The notes under the pieces are model-generated. The model was not told the origin of the DNA and searched no databases. It worked only from the letters and a program-made list of their open reading frames with translations. Of a stretch of DNA of 64,000 nucleotides, positions 36,014 through 45,998 are shown piece after piece. Position 1 is the stretch's first letter, and each line of letters starts with the position of its first letter. The position numbers and the translations under genes were made by a program. Source of the DNA: Roseiarcus sp963770275 (GTDB lineage: Bacteria; Pseudomonadota; Alphaproteobacteria; Rhizobiales; Beijerinckiaceae); the NCBI GenBank assembly GCA_963770275.1, contig CAVYPD010000025.1, positions 1 through 64,000 on the forward strand, written 5' to 3'.

Positions 36014-36762
36014 TGACGGCGCTTCTCGACGTCGAAAATTTGTCGGTCCGCTATGGCGACCTGGTCGCTCTCCGCGGGGCTTCGCTCACGGTGAGCGAAG
36101 GGGAAGTGGTCTGCATCATCGGCCCGAACGGTGCGGGCAAGTCGACCACGCTTGCCGCGATCGCGGGCGGCGTCACGCCGGTCTCCGGTGACATCCGCCT
36201 TGACGGCCGGACCATTCTTGGTCAGCGACCCGAACAGATCGCCCGGCTTCGCTTATCGCTGGTGCCTGAGGGCCGACATATCTTTGGAACACTTACGGTC
36301 GCCGAGAACCTGCAGATAGGCGGCTATATGCTCGGTGACCGGGCCGCTGCTCGCAGCGATATGGAGCGCCTTCTCAACCACTTTCCTCGGCTGCGCGAAC
36401 GTCTCCGCTATCCCGCCGGGCGGCTCTCAGGCGGCGAGCAACAGATGCTGGCCGTGGCGCGTGCCGTGATGACCCGGCCCCGGCTCCTGCTTGTGGACGA
36501 GCCGTCGCTCGGCCTCGGGCCAAAGATCATTGACCAGATCTACGAGATCCTCTTGGAACTTCGGCAGCGCGAGAAAATGACGCTGCTGATCAACGAGCAG
36601 AGTTCAGCCCGCATTCTGAAATTTGCCGATCGCATTTACGTGCTGCGGAGTGGAACGGTCCAGTTGGAAGGCCGAGCTGCCGATCTCCGCGACGGCGAGG
36701 CCATCCGTCACGCCTATTTCGGCTTTGGGAGTGGCGAAAGGCCGGTGGAGACGGCCGCATGA
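36013..36762 (+). CDS. livF: ABC transporter ATPase LivF-type
   Basis: 249 residues. Walker A CIIGPNGAGKSTTLAAIAG, Q-loop region LSLVPEGRHIFGTLTVAENL, signature LSGGEQQMLAVARAVM, Walker B LLLVDEPSLGLGP, and the switch INEQSSARILKFADRIYVL, where the usual EQN reads EQS. Start ATG 36013 overlaps the livG stop by one base, and its stop overlaps livH by four: tight translational coupling. Confidence 0.93.
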   Translation: MTALLDVENLSVRYGDLVALRGASLTVSEGEVVCIIGPNGAGKSTTLAAIAGGVTPVSGDIRLDGRTILGQRPEQIARLRLSLVPEGRHIFGTLTVAENLQIGGYMLGDRAAARSDMERLLNHFPRLRERLRYPAGRLSGGEQQMLAVARAVMTRPRLLLVDEPSLGLGPKIIDQIYEILLELRQREKMTLLINEQSSARILKFADRIYVLRSGTVQLEGRAADLRDGEAIRHAYFGFGSGERPVETAA

Positions 36763-37674
36763 TCCAGTTTCTGCAAAACTTGATTGACGCCCTTGCGCTC
36801 GGCAGCATCTACGCGCTGACGGCGCTGGGAATCGGGCTGCTGTTCGGCATTCTGCGGCTCATCAATTTCGCCCATGGCGACATGATCACCATCGGCGCTT
36901 ACGCGCTCATCGTGCCGTCGGCAGACGTAACCGCCCGCCTGCTGATCGGCTCCTGGACGCCTGCGGCAGTAATTATCGCGATCTCGATGATCGTTGTCGT
37001 GGCGGCGCTAATCACTGATGCGGCGGTCTTTCGGCCGCTCAGAACCGCCTCTTCGCCGACCTTGATGATTTCTTCCTTTGCGGTGAGCTACATCATTCAG
37101 AACGGCATCCTGATCTTCTATGGCGCGCGCCCGAAGGCGGTCGACTTCTGGAGCGGCGCCAACGTGCAAGTCTATATCGGCGAGCTTCGTGTCCCCCTGC
37201 TGCAACTCATCACGCTCGTGGTGACGCTCGTTCTGATGGTCGTCCTGACGCTATTCCTCAGGCGAACGCCCTACGGCGTACAGATGCGCGCCGCCGCCGA
37301 GGATTTCCGCATGGCCCAATATCTTGGCGTCCGCGCCAATGTCGTCATCGGACTCGCTTTCGCGATCAGCGGCATCCTCGCTGCTGCAGTCTCGATGCTC
37401 TACATAACGCAGTCCGGCTCGCTTACTCATCAGATGGGCGTACCGCTCGCTTTGTTTGCTTTCGTGGCGGTCGTAGTCGGCGGCATGGGCAATCTAACGG
37501 GAGCGGTCGTGGGCGGTTTCACGCTTCGGACTCATCGTAACCATGCTGCAGGCCTACCTGCCCTCCGATTTGCGCGCGTTCCGAGACGCTTTCGCGTTCG
37601 TGGTCGTTATCCTTGTTCTGCTGATACGCCCCGCCGGCTTGTTGCCGGCCCGAACCACCATCGAACGCGTCTGA
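36759..37674 (+). pseudogene. livH: ABC permease LivH-type, one-base frameshift near the end
   Basis: A branched-chain-type permease of ~304 residues: MIQFLQNLIDALALGSIYAL, LRLINFAHGDMITIGAYA, TPYGVQMRAAAEDFRMAQYLGV and VVVGGMGNLTGAVVGGF. Near 37524 an extra C throws the frame. Without it the sequence continues FGLIVTMLQAYLPSDLRAF and VILVLLIRPAGLLPARTTIE, then TGA at 37672-37674. In the sequence as given the frame instead reads through into livM, producing an apparent 674-residue fusion. The repaired tail is typical LivH, so I regard the fusion as artificial or mutational. Confidence 0.85.
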
Positions 37675-37685
37675 AGGGACGGCTC

Positions 37686-38783
37686 ATGCGCGCCTTCATG
37701 ATTCGCTATCAGACGCCGGTTCTCCTCATCCTCATTCTGGCCGTCATCGTGGCGATCTCGGATATCGGCGGCCTTGATAGCCTTCAGGTGGCGCTGACCG
37801 AAATGCTCATACGCGTTCTGGTGGTGGTGGGCCTTTATGTGTTCATTGGCAACTCGGGCGTCATCTCGTTTGGTCAGACCGGATTCATGTGCATTGGGGC
37901 GTATGCGGTGGGTTGGGCCACCGCCGAGCCCGGCTTCAAGCAGGTGATGCTCCAAGGGCTACCGGATATCCTCGCGCAGAATCAATGGCCCTTTCCGGTC
38001 GCCATGGCCGGCGCCATCGTCCTGCCCGCGATCGTCGCGTTCCTGTTCGGCCTGGCCATCCTGCGCCTCAATGGCATCGCGGCCTCCATTGCGACCTTCG
38101 CTTTCCTGATCATCGTCAACAGCGTCTATTCAAACTGGGACTCGGTGACAGCGGGCGTATCGTCGCTGGTGGGCATTCCGACCGTGGTCGGCCCCTGGGT
38201 GGCGTTTGGTTTCGCCGCCGCGGGTATCATTGTGGCTTACCTGTTTCAGATCTCTCGCTATGGGCTAATGCTGCGGGCGACGCGCGAGGACGACGTCGCG
38301 GCTAAGGCCTGCGGCATACATAGCGTCCGCATGCGACTCGTCGCGTTTGTGTTGAGCGCCGCGCTCGTTGGCGCCGGAGGGGGCCTCTACGCCCAATTTC
38401 TTGGCATCCTGACTGTCGATACCTTCTACTTAAGCTTGTCCTTCATCACGATCGCAATGCTGGTGGTGGGCGGTATGGGCAGCCTGACCGGGGCGGTCAG
38501 CGGCGTCATCGTGGTGACCGTCATCGTCCAACTGCTACGGTATGGTGAGCATGGCGTGATGTTCGGCTCGACGCAGCTCAAAATGCCGGAAAGCAGCAGC
38601 GAGCTGGGGTTGGGCGTGTTGCTCGCTCTCATCCTGATCTTCCGCCCCAACGGCCTTTCGGGCGGCAAGGAGCTGACCCTGCTCGGCTCCTCGAAGGGCG
38701 GGCCGCGAGAAACCGTCAGCGCCGCGGCCGGGCCAACCCTCCAGAGCGACTCCAACGCTGTCGCGTCAGAGACCACGTCATGA
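37686..38783 (+). CDS. livM: ABC permease LivM-type
   Basis: 365 residues with about 9-10 hydrophobic helices. GVISFGQTGFMCIGAYAVGW, SRYGLMLRATREDDVAAKACGI and ITIAMLVVGGMGSLTGAVSGVI are the LivM hallmarks, the second being the EAA-like loop that contacts LivF/G. A hydrophilic tail of ~40 residues follows RPNGLSGGKELTL. Own ATG at 37686, 11 bases after the livH stop. Its stop overlaps the aminotransferase start by 4 bases. Confidence 0.88.
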   Translation: MRAFMIRYQTPVLLILILAVIVAISDIGGLDSLQVALTEMLIRVLVVVGLYVFIGNSGVISFGQTGFMCIGAYAVGWATAEPGFKQVMLQGLPDILAQNQWPFPVAMAGAIVLPAIVAFLFGLAILRLNGIAASIATFAFLIIVNSVYSNWDSVTAGVSSLVGIPTVVGPWVAFGFAAAGIIVAYLFQISRYGLMLRATREDDVAAKACGIHSVRMRLVAFVLSAALVGAGGGLYAQFLGILTVDTFYLSLSFITIAMLVVGGMGSLTGAVSGVIVVTVIVQLLRYGEHGVMFGSTQLKMPESSSELGLGVLLALILIFRPNGLSGGKELTLLGSSKGGPRETVSAAAGPTLQSDSNAVASETTS

Positions 38784-39716
38784 ATGCTCCTCAGTCAGAC
38801 AATCCTTTCACGGCCGGCGCGGCCTATATCGACGGCCGTTACATGCCTATCGCCCAGGCCGCGATTCCGATCACCGACTGGGGTTATCGGCGCTCGGACG
38901 TGACGTACGACGTGGTGGGAGTCTGGGAGGGCAATTTCTTCCGTCTCGATGATCACATCCGGCGCTTCCGCTCGTCGATGCGAAAATTCCGTTTCGAACC
39001 CCGAGAGGGAGATGAGGAGATCAAGGCGATCCTCAACCGCTGCGTCGCTCTGTCCGGATTGAAGAACGCCTATGTGGCGATGGATTGCCTCCGAGGTCGG
39101 CCCGCGCCCGGCATGCCCTATCATCCCGCCCATGCTCGCAATTACATCGCAGCCTTCGCCATTCCCTGGGTCTGGGTGATGAGTCTCGAGGTCCAGAAGC
39201 GCGGCGGCCATCTCATCATCGCCGAGACCTTGCGCATACCCGCCAATTCCGTTGATCCCACCGCGAAGAATTTCCATTGGGCCGACCTCACCCGGGGCCA
39301 GTTCGAAGCGCTCGATCGCGGAGCCGACTTCTCGCTCCTGCTTGATAGCGACGGCAACGTCACGGAAGGCCCGGGCTTCAATGTCTTCATGGTGACCGAC
39401 GGCGTCGTGGTGACGCCGGATGCCGGTGTGCTGGAAGGGATCACGCGCAAGTCCGTGATTGAGATCTGCGCAGACCTCGGGCATCCCCGCCAAAGTCGGC
39501 AAGGTCTCCGCCAACGAGGCCCGTGAAGCCGACGAGATTTTCCTCGCAACCACGGCTGGCGGCGTGATGCCGGCGAGCCGTATCGATGGCCGGATCATGG
39601 GCAACGACCGGCCCGGACCGATCTCGACGAAGATCAAGGATACCTTCTGGGCCAAGCGCGCAGCGGGATGGCACGCCACGCCCGTCGATTATGCCGCCGT
39701 CGCAGCCGCCGTCTGA
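38780..39716 (+). pseudogene. Class IV (branched-chain/D-amino acid) aminotransferase, one-base frameshift
   Basis: A PLP fold-type IV transaminase of ~311 residues. GAAYIDGRYMPIAQAAIPITDWGYRRSDVTYD is the N-terminus; VDPTAKNFHWADLTRG carries the candidate Schiff-base Lys, and LDSDGNVTEGPGFNVFMV is the conserved cofactor loop. Near 39480 a GGG should read GG. Then ICADLG joins IPAKVGKVSANEAREADEIFLATTAGGVMP. Without repair the protein stops at 39526. It lies between the importer and the hydantoinase genes, consistent with amino-group transfer from, or onto, a product of ring opening. Confidence 0.85.
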
Positions 39717-39746
39717 TCTGTTTCGAGGAATGGGAGATCCGATCTC

Positions 39747-41769
39747 ATGAGTTATCGTTTGGGTGTCGACATCGGGGGGACGTTTACGGACTTCGTCGCC
39801 TACGACGAAGACGGCAAGGCTCTCAAGGCCTGGAAGAACCTGTCGACGCCACAAAATCCCATGGAAGGCATCATGACCGGCCTCAGGAGCCTTTGGCGCG
39901 ACTGACGCCGTCAGCGGCATCCGACTCGGCACCACGGTCGCCACCAACGCCTTGCTCGAGGGCAAGGGCGCAACGGTCGCGTATGTTACGACCCGGGGCT
40001 TCAAGGACGTTCCCTTCATCGCACGCGGCAACCGCAGGCACCACTACGACCTGGCCTGGGTGAAGCCGAAGCCGTTCGTGCAGCGGCGCCATGCCTTCGA
40101 GGTCGAAGAACGCGTTGGGCCGTCGGGCGAGACCATCCAGCCGCTGGACGAAACCCAGGTTCGCACGCTCGCGCAAAACATCAAGGCCGGCGGCAAGGTC
40201 AACGCGATCGCCGTGGTGCTGCTCCATTCCTATCTGACGCCGAACCACGAGCAACGTATAAAGGCGATCTTCGCGGAAGAGATTCCGGATATTCCCGTCT
40301 CAATCTCGTATGAGGTGCTGCCGAAGTGGAAGGAACATTTCCGGTCCTCCACCACGATCTGCGATGCTTTCATCAAGCCCGTGGTCGCAAAACAGCTTGG
40401 CGGCATGCGTCGTGAACTCGACGAGCACGGTATCAGCGCCAAAGTCGTCGTCATGCGCTCCAACGGCGGCGAAATGACCCTTGACAAGGCCGTGGAGGCC
40501 CCGATCCAGATCGCCGTATCCGGGCCGACAGGCGGCGTGATCGCCGCCAGACGGACCGCCGAGGTCTTGGGCCTCCCCAATCTCGTGACCCTCGACATGG
40601 GCGGTACGTCGACCGACGTGTCTACAGTGGTCAACGGCAAGGAGAAGTTCACCACCGATTTCGAGATCGAGTGGGGGCGCCCAATTCAGATCCCGATGAT
40701 CGACATCCGCACTATCGGAGCCGGCGGCGGCTCGATCGCTCGAATCGACGCGGGCGGCATGCTGGTGGTTGGTCCCGAGAGCGCAGGCGCCAATCCGGGA
40801 CCGGCGTGCTACCGGCAAGGCGGCGCGCGGCCGACAGTCACCGACGCCAATGTGGTGCTCGGCCGCATCTCCCCTCAGAACTTCCTGGGCGGGACGATGA
40901 GCCTCGATGCCGAGGCCGCGCGCAAGGTGGTCGCGACCATCGGGGACGCGTTAGGCATGTCGGTCGAACAGGCCGCGCTCGCCATCGTGAAGATCGCCAA
41001 CAACAACATGGTGGGCGCACTCCACACCGTCCTGACCGAACAGGGCCTCGACCCGCGCGATTTCGTGCTCGTGGCGTTCGGCGGCGCTGGTCCGCTCCAC
41101 ATCACCGACCTCATGACCGAAGCTTCGATCCCGAAGGGCCTCGTGCCGAATTTCCCCGGCCAGTTCTCGGCCTTCGGCTTCACGATGGCGAACGCCCGGG
41201 TCGACCGCTACCGGACGGTGCAGCTCAACTCGCGCTTCTTCGACGCGGAGCGGGCGCGGCGCGCAATGGCGGCATTGGTCAGCGAATGCCGAGGCGATCT
41301 CGCTGCGCAAGGCCACAACCAGGTCACGATCACGCGCGCCGTCGAGATCCGCTATCTAGGCCAGAACTACGAGCTCGAAATCCCGATCGACATCGATGCG
41401 TTCACTGAGTCCGAGGTCGCCCAGCTTTTCCAGGCCTTCAACGAGCAACATGATGCGCGTTTCGGCTTCCGACTCGACGACCACATGGAGATCGTCAATT
41501 TCCTGGTGACCGGCACAGCCAATACCGGTGAGCTCGCTTTCCCGGAGATCAGCAAAGCCGAGGGGCAAGCGGCGGCGGCCTCAAAGCGCCCGGTCTGGTT
41601 CGATCAGGGCTGTGTTGATACGCCGGTCTACGATCGCGATAGCCTGCGCGCCGGCCACACGATCGCGGGCCCCGCTCTTGTTGAAGAGAACGCCTCCGTC
41701 ACAGTGCTCGGCCCCGGCAAGAGCCTATCCGTCGATCGCTTCGGTAACCTTCTCATCACCACCAACTAA
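39747..41769 (+). pseudogene. hyuA: HyuA-type hydantoinase/oxoprolinase subunit A, one-base frameshift
   Basis: About 674 residues. It starts MSYRLGVDIGGTFTDFVAYDE, the ATP-binding phosphate-1 motif of the actin-like fold. A one-base shift near 39885 interrupts it, and the rest continues IRLGTTVATNALLEGKGA, VVVMRSNGGEMTLDKA, NLVTLDMGGTSTDVSTV (phosphate-2), DIRTIGAGGGSIARID, GANPGPACY and VAFGGAGPLHITDL. HyuA with HyuB forms ATP-dependent enzymes that open hydantoins, 5-oxoproline or lactams, or carboxylate acetone/acetophenone. It is paired with hyuB 21 bases downstream. The product class is secure; the substrate is not. Confidence 0.87.
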
Positions 41770-41790
41770 AGAGCCGTTGGAGCGCCGCCC

Positions 41791-43482
41791 ATGGACATGG
41801 TTTCTCTGAACATCGTCGGAGGCATACTCGTCTCCATCTGCCGCGATATGGGCGTCACGCTCATGCGCACTTCCTATTCCACGATTTTCAGCGAGTCGCT
41901 TGACTTCACCTGCGGTCTCGCGCTGCCCAGCGGCGAATTGGTGGCCACCGGTGATTTCTGCCCGTCGATGATCGGCGGTATGCCGCTCCTTCTGCGGTCT
42001 TGCGTGAACGAGATCGACATCAACGAACTCGAGGAAGGCGATGTCCTCCTGCACAACGATCCCTATCGCGGCGGTCTTCACACGCCCGAGCACACGTTCT
42101 TCAAGCCGGTCTTTGTCGACGGGAAAGCGATCGGCTTCGCAGTCGCGATCGGCCACGTCTGCGAGGTCGGCGGTATGGCGCCGGCGGGTTTCGCTGGCGA
42201 AGCGACGGAAGTGTTCCACGAGGGGCTGCGAGTCCCGCCCGTGAAGATCAAGCGAGCCGGCAAGGACGTCGACGACGTGTGGCGTCTGCTGCTCGCGAAT
42301 GTTCGCACCCCGCGTTACAATTTGGGTGACTTCCGGGCGCTGATCGCCGCGGTCGACCTGGGCGAGCGGCGAATGGCGGACGTCGCCAAAAAATATGGAA
42401 TGTCGATCTTCCTCGAGAACGTCCACGGCCTGATGGATTACTCCGAGCGCCGCATGCGGGCCGAGATCGAACTGATCCCGGACGGTCGTTACGTCTTCGA
42501 GGACGTGATGGAGGACGACGGAATCACCGACCAGCCCTATACCATCAAGGCCGAGGTGACCGTTAAGGGCAGCGACCTCATCGTCGACTATCACGGCAGC
42601 TCGCCACAGGCGAGAGGGCCGATCAACGGCACGCTTGGGGTGGCGCATGGCGCAGCCTACAATGCGATCCTGCAGCTCACAGATTCCACCATCCCGAAGA
42701 ACTCCGGGTGCTTCCGCCCGATTCGCGTGTTGGCGCCGCCCGGCAGCGTGGTGAACGTGAACTTCCCCGGCCCCTCGGTCGGCGGCAACACCGAGACGCA
42801 TTGCCGGATCGCCAATGTAGTGATGGGGGCGCTGGCGCCAGGCCTGAAGGAGCGCTCCGCCGCCACCGACGGCGCAAGCCACAGCAACTTCCTATTCGGC
42901 GGCGCCGACGCCAAAACGGGCGAGTTCTTCTGCTGCTACGACCTCACTCCAGTCGGTTGGGGTGGCCGCAGCTTTGCAGATGGGAATGACGCGGTGGGCG
43001 GCATCAACGGCAACTGCCCACACATCCCGGTCGAGGTGTTCGAATTTCGCTTTCCCTGGCATGTCGAGGAGTTCAAGCTCGTCGACGGCTCGGGCGGCCC
43101 AGGTAAATTCCGGGGCGGCCTCGCCTTGTCGAAGACCGTGCGCTGTACCGACACGCCTATGACCTTCAGTTATATGAGCGACCGGCAAAAGGTCAGCCCC
43201 TGGGGAATCCATGGCGGCCATCCGGGCGCGAAGGCCGAGCTGTTCATGATGCGTAAGGGCAGCGACGAGTGGCTCACGATTACGCAGGCCTTTAACAAGG
43301 TCTCGCCGAGCAAGTTCGCCAATGTGCCGATCGCCCCGGGCGACCGGATCAAGATCTCCTCGCCGGCGGGCGGAGGCTGGGGACCTCCCGAGGAGCGCGA
43401 TCCTCACCTGGTGAAGGAAGATCTCCTTGACCGCTTCATTACGCCCCAGCAAGCGCAATCCGTCTACGGATTGAAGAGCTAG
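41791..43482 (+). CDS. hyuB: HyuB-type hydantoinase/oxoprolinase subunit B
   Basis: A 563-residue HydantoinaseB (PF02538) protein: MRTSYSTIFSESLDFTCGL, GDVLLHNDPYRGGLHTPEHTF (metal site region), HVCEVGGMAPAGF, DYHGSSPQARGPINGT, KNSGCFRPIRVLAPPGSVVN and GGSGGPGKFRGGL. The C-terminus ends SPAGGGWGPPEERD. Together with the preceding HyuA it should form the catalytic heteromer; HyuB supplies the ligand-binding part. Complete and in frame. Confidence 0.93.
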   Translation: MDMVSLNIVGGILVSICRDMGVTLMRTSYSTIFSESLDFTCGLALPSGELVATGDFCPSMIGGMPLLLRSCVNEIDINELEEGDVLLHNDPYRGGLHTPEHTFFKPVFVDGKAIGFAVAIGHVCEVGGMAPAGFAGEATEVFHEGLRVPPVKIKRAGKDVDDVWRLLLANVRTPRYNLGDFRALIAAVDLGERRMADVAKKYGMSIFLENVHGLMDYSERRMRAEIELIPDGRYVFEDVMEDDGITDQPYTIKAEVTVKGSDLIVDYHGSSPQARGPINGTLGVAHGAAYNAILQLTDSTIPKNSGCFRPIRVLAPPGSVVNVNFPGPSVGGNTETHCRIANVVMGALAPGLKERSAATDGASHSNFLFGGADAKTGEFFCCYDLTPVGWGGRSFADGNDAVGGINGNCPHIPVEVFEFRFPWHVEEFKLVDGSGGPGKFRGGLALSKTVRCTDTPMTFSYMSDRQKVSPWGIHGGHPGAKAELFMMRKGSDEWLTITQAFNKVSPSKFANVPIAPGDRIKISSPAGGGWGPPEERDPHLVKEDLLDRFITPQQAQSVYGLKS

Positions 43483-43532
43483 CCAGGCCAGCCGCCTTCG
43501 CCCCGTCGTCTGATCTGAAAGTAGAGGCCGCT

Positions 43533-44918
43533 ATGACCGTCATCCCGAATTCGATCCACGCGCGGGACATTGCCTACCTGCTTCATCCCAACACAAACGC
43601 GCGGCGACACGAGAAGACGGGACCAATCGTGATCGACCGTGGCGAGGGCATTTACGTCTATGACGATCAAGGAAAGCAGTACATCGAGGCCATGGCGGGG
43701 CTCTGGAGCGTGGGCGTAGGCTTCGGCGAGCAGCGCCTGGTCGACGCCGCAACTCGCCAGATGGCCAAACTGCCCTACTACCATTCCTTCTCGGGCAAAT
43801 CCTCCGAGCCGACGATCGAACTGGCCGAGCGGCTGGTGAAGATGTCGCCAAAGGGGCTTGACCGCGTCTTCTTCACCAATTCGGGGTCGGAGGCCAACGA
43901 CAGCGTCATCAAGCTCGTGTGGTTCTACAACAACGCGATCGGGCGGCCGGAGAAGAAAAAGTTCATCGCCCGCACGGGCGGATATCACGGGATCACCATC
44001 GCGAGCGGCAGCCTGACCGGCCTGCCGACCAATCATCGCGGCTTCGACCTGCCGCTGACTTTCGTCAAGCATGTCACGACGCCGCATCATTACCGCTTTG
44101 CCGAGGCGGGCGAGAGCGAGGAGGCCTTCGCCGACCGTCTTGCGGCCGAGCTTGAGGCCAAGATTCTCGACGAGGGACCGGAAACGGTGGCGGCCTTCAT
44201 CGGGGAGCCTTTGATCGGCGCGGGCGGCGTGCTGCCGCCGCCGGCAACCTATTGGGACAAGATCCAGGCGGTTTGCCGCAAGTACGACGTGCTGGTGGTT
44301 GCCGACGAAGTGATCAATGGCTTCGGCCGACTCGGGACGACGTTCGCTTGCGATTATTATGGGATTGAGCCGGACATCCTGGTGGTGTCGAAGCAGATCA
44401 CCTCGTCCTACCTGCCGCTCGCGGCCGTGCTGATGAGCGACAAGATCTACCAGGGCGTGGCGGACGGGTCCGACGCGCTGGGAACCTTTGGCCACGGATT
44501 CACCACAAGCGGTCATCCGGTGGCGACTGCGGTTGGGGTCGAAAACCTGAAGATCCTCGAGGAGCTAAACCTCGTTGCAAATGCAAAAAAGGTCGGCGCT
44601 CACATGCAGGCCCGTCTGCGCGAGTTCGCTGATCATCCGCTGGTCGGCGAGGTTCGTGGCGTCGGCCTGATCGGCGCGGTCGAGCTGGTGGCCGACAAGG
44701 CCAGCAAGACGAAGTTCGATCCGCCCGGCAAGGTGGGTCTCTACCTCTACGATAGGGGCCACGAGAACGGAGTGATCGTTCGCGCCATCGGGGACTCGAT
44801 CTGCTTCTGCCCGCCTCTGATCATCACCGAGGCGCAAGTGGACGATATGATCGACCGATTTGCGCGCTCTCTTAAACTCACGACGGCGTGGGTCGAAGCC
44901 GGTATGCCCGCCTCATGA
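43533..44918 (+). CDS. Class III omega-aminotransferase
   Basis: A 461-residue PLP fold-type I transaminase. GLWSVGVGFGEQRLVDAA, FFTNSGSEANDSVIK (phosphate-binding), TGGYHG (stacking aromatic), VVADEVINGFGRLG (Asp258) and VVSKQITSSYLPLAAV (Schiff-base Lys287) are all present. Such enzymes use omega-amino acids, taurine, diamines or similar amines with pyruvate or 2-oxoglutarate. In a lactam-opening operon it would convert the released omega-amino acid to a semialdehyde. No aldehyde dehydrogenase is in the window. Confidence 0.92.
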   Translation: MTVIPNSIHARDIAYLLHPNTNARRHEKTGPIVIDRGEGIYVYDDQGKQYIEAMAGLWSVGVGFGEQRLVDAATRQMAKLPYYHSFSGKSSEPTIELAERLVKMSPKGLDRVFFTNSGSEANDSVIKLVWFYNNAIGRPEKKKFIARTGGYHGITIASGSLTGLPTNHRGFDLPLTFVKHVTTPHHYRFAEAGESEEAFADRLAAELEAKILDEGPETVAAFIGEPLIGAGGVLPPPATYWDKIQAVCRKYDVLVVADEVINGFGRLGTTFACDYYGIEPDILVVSKQITSSYLPLAAVLMSDKIYQGVADGSDALGTFGHGFTTSGHPVATAVGVENLKILEELNLVANAKKVGAHMQARLREFADHPLVGEVRGVGLIGAVELVADKASKTKFDPPGKVGLYLYDRGHENGVIVRAIGDSICFCPPLIITEAQVDDMIDRFARSLKLTTAWVEAGMPAS

Positions 44919-45003
44919 CATGACCTCTCGCCGAAGCCGTCGCCCCGAACTGATAGGCGGGACGCTGTCTCCCAATCCTCGCCACCCCAAGGAGGGATAA
45001 GCC

Positions 45004-45972
45004 ATGTGCGTCGCCTGCTACGTGGATGAAGCCGCCAAAGACAAGATCATCGCCTATAGCGCGAAATTCCATGAGGTGACGCAGAGCCCCTACGGCAGCG
45101 ACGACGAGATCGGCATGCTCCATCTCATCGACGGCGCCTCTCGCTCGGCCATTCTGAGCCGGGCGGACGCCTCGAAGATGTTCGACCTGTCGGTTGATAA
45201 TTTCGTAGGTATGCCAGGGTGGTTCGGGGCCGGCGACCAGCCCTACCAGATCTGGATGACTCATACTCCGCGCGGCGAGATCGCGGCGAATTCCATGGGC
45301 GTGAGCCTCGAGGCCAACCAGCTCGTCGCCTATTCGGGCGACGGCATCTCGATGTACACCCATTGCGGCACGCACATCGATACATTCAACCACTTCGGCT
45401 ACAACGGAAAGATCTTCAACGGCTTCTCGGTTGACGAATATCTTGGCAGTCGCGCCTGGACCAAATGCGGCGCCGAGAAACATCCACCGATCCTGGCTCG
45501 AGGCGTTCTGCTCGACATCGCCGCCATGCACGGCGTCGACAGGCTGCCGCCCAGCCACCCCATCGGCAAGGCGGATCTCGAAGCCTGCCTGAAACACCAG
45601 GGCACGGAGCTACATGTCGGCGACGTCGTGCTGATCCGCACCGGGCAAATGAATCTCTGGCCTGACATTGGCTTTGTGCGAGATACCCCCGGCCTCAACC
45701 GTGAGGGCGCCGAATATCTCACCAAGCATGGCGCCATCATGATCGGGGCCGACAACCTCACCCTTGAGCAGACGCCAGCGGCCCCTGGGCTCAATTTCTT
45801 CCCGGTGCATACATACTTGCTCGCCGAAGCTGGAGTGCCTCTCCTTGAGATGGCCCAACTCGACGAGTTGGCGGCTGACAAGCTCTACGAATTCGCCTTC
45901 TTCGGCGCCTGCATCAAGCTGCGGGGCGCCACCGGCGCGCCGATGCGACCGGTGGCCATGCCGCTGCGCTGA
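45004..45972 (+). CDS. Cyclase-family (PF04199) metal-dependent hydrolase
   Basis: 322 residues of the cyclase/kynurenine formamidase/isatin hydrolase superfamily. The metal-binding signature MYTHCGTHIDTFNHFGY puts ligands at His120, His124, Asp126 and His130. Further blocks are LHVGDVVLIRTGQMNLW, GLNREGAEYLTKHGAIMIGADN and FFPVHTYLLAEAGVPLLEM. Members hydrolyse amide or formamide bonds in small, often cyclic substrates. GGAGGGATAAGCC precedes the ATG. A role before or after the HyuAB step is plausible. Confidence 0.9.
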   Translation: MCVACYVDEAAKDKIIAYSAKFHEVTQSPYGSDDEIGMLHLIDGASRSAILSRADASKMFDLSVDNFVGMPGWFGAGDQPYQIWMTHTPRGEIAANSMGVSLEANQLVAYSGDGISMYTHCGTHIDTFNHFGYNGKIFNGFSVDEYLGSRAWTKCGAEKHPPILARGVLLDIAAMHGVDRLPPSHPIGKADLEACLKHQGTELHVGDVVLIRTGQMNLWPDIGFVRDTPGLNREGAEYLTKHGAIMIGADNLTLEQTPAAPGLNFFPVHTYLLAEAGVPLLEMAQLDELAADKLYEFAFFGACIKLRGATGAPMRPVAMPLR

Positions 45973-45998
45973 ACTCGTTTCCTCGTCGGAGAGCGATT

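Noticed and set aside
36759..38783. A natural LivH-LivM fusion permease
   Set aside because: Removing one base restores the normal LivH tail and stop, and livM has its own start.
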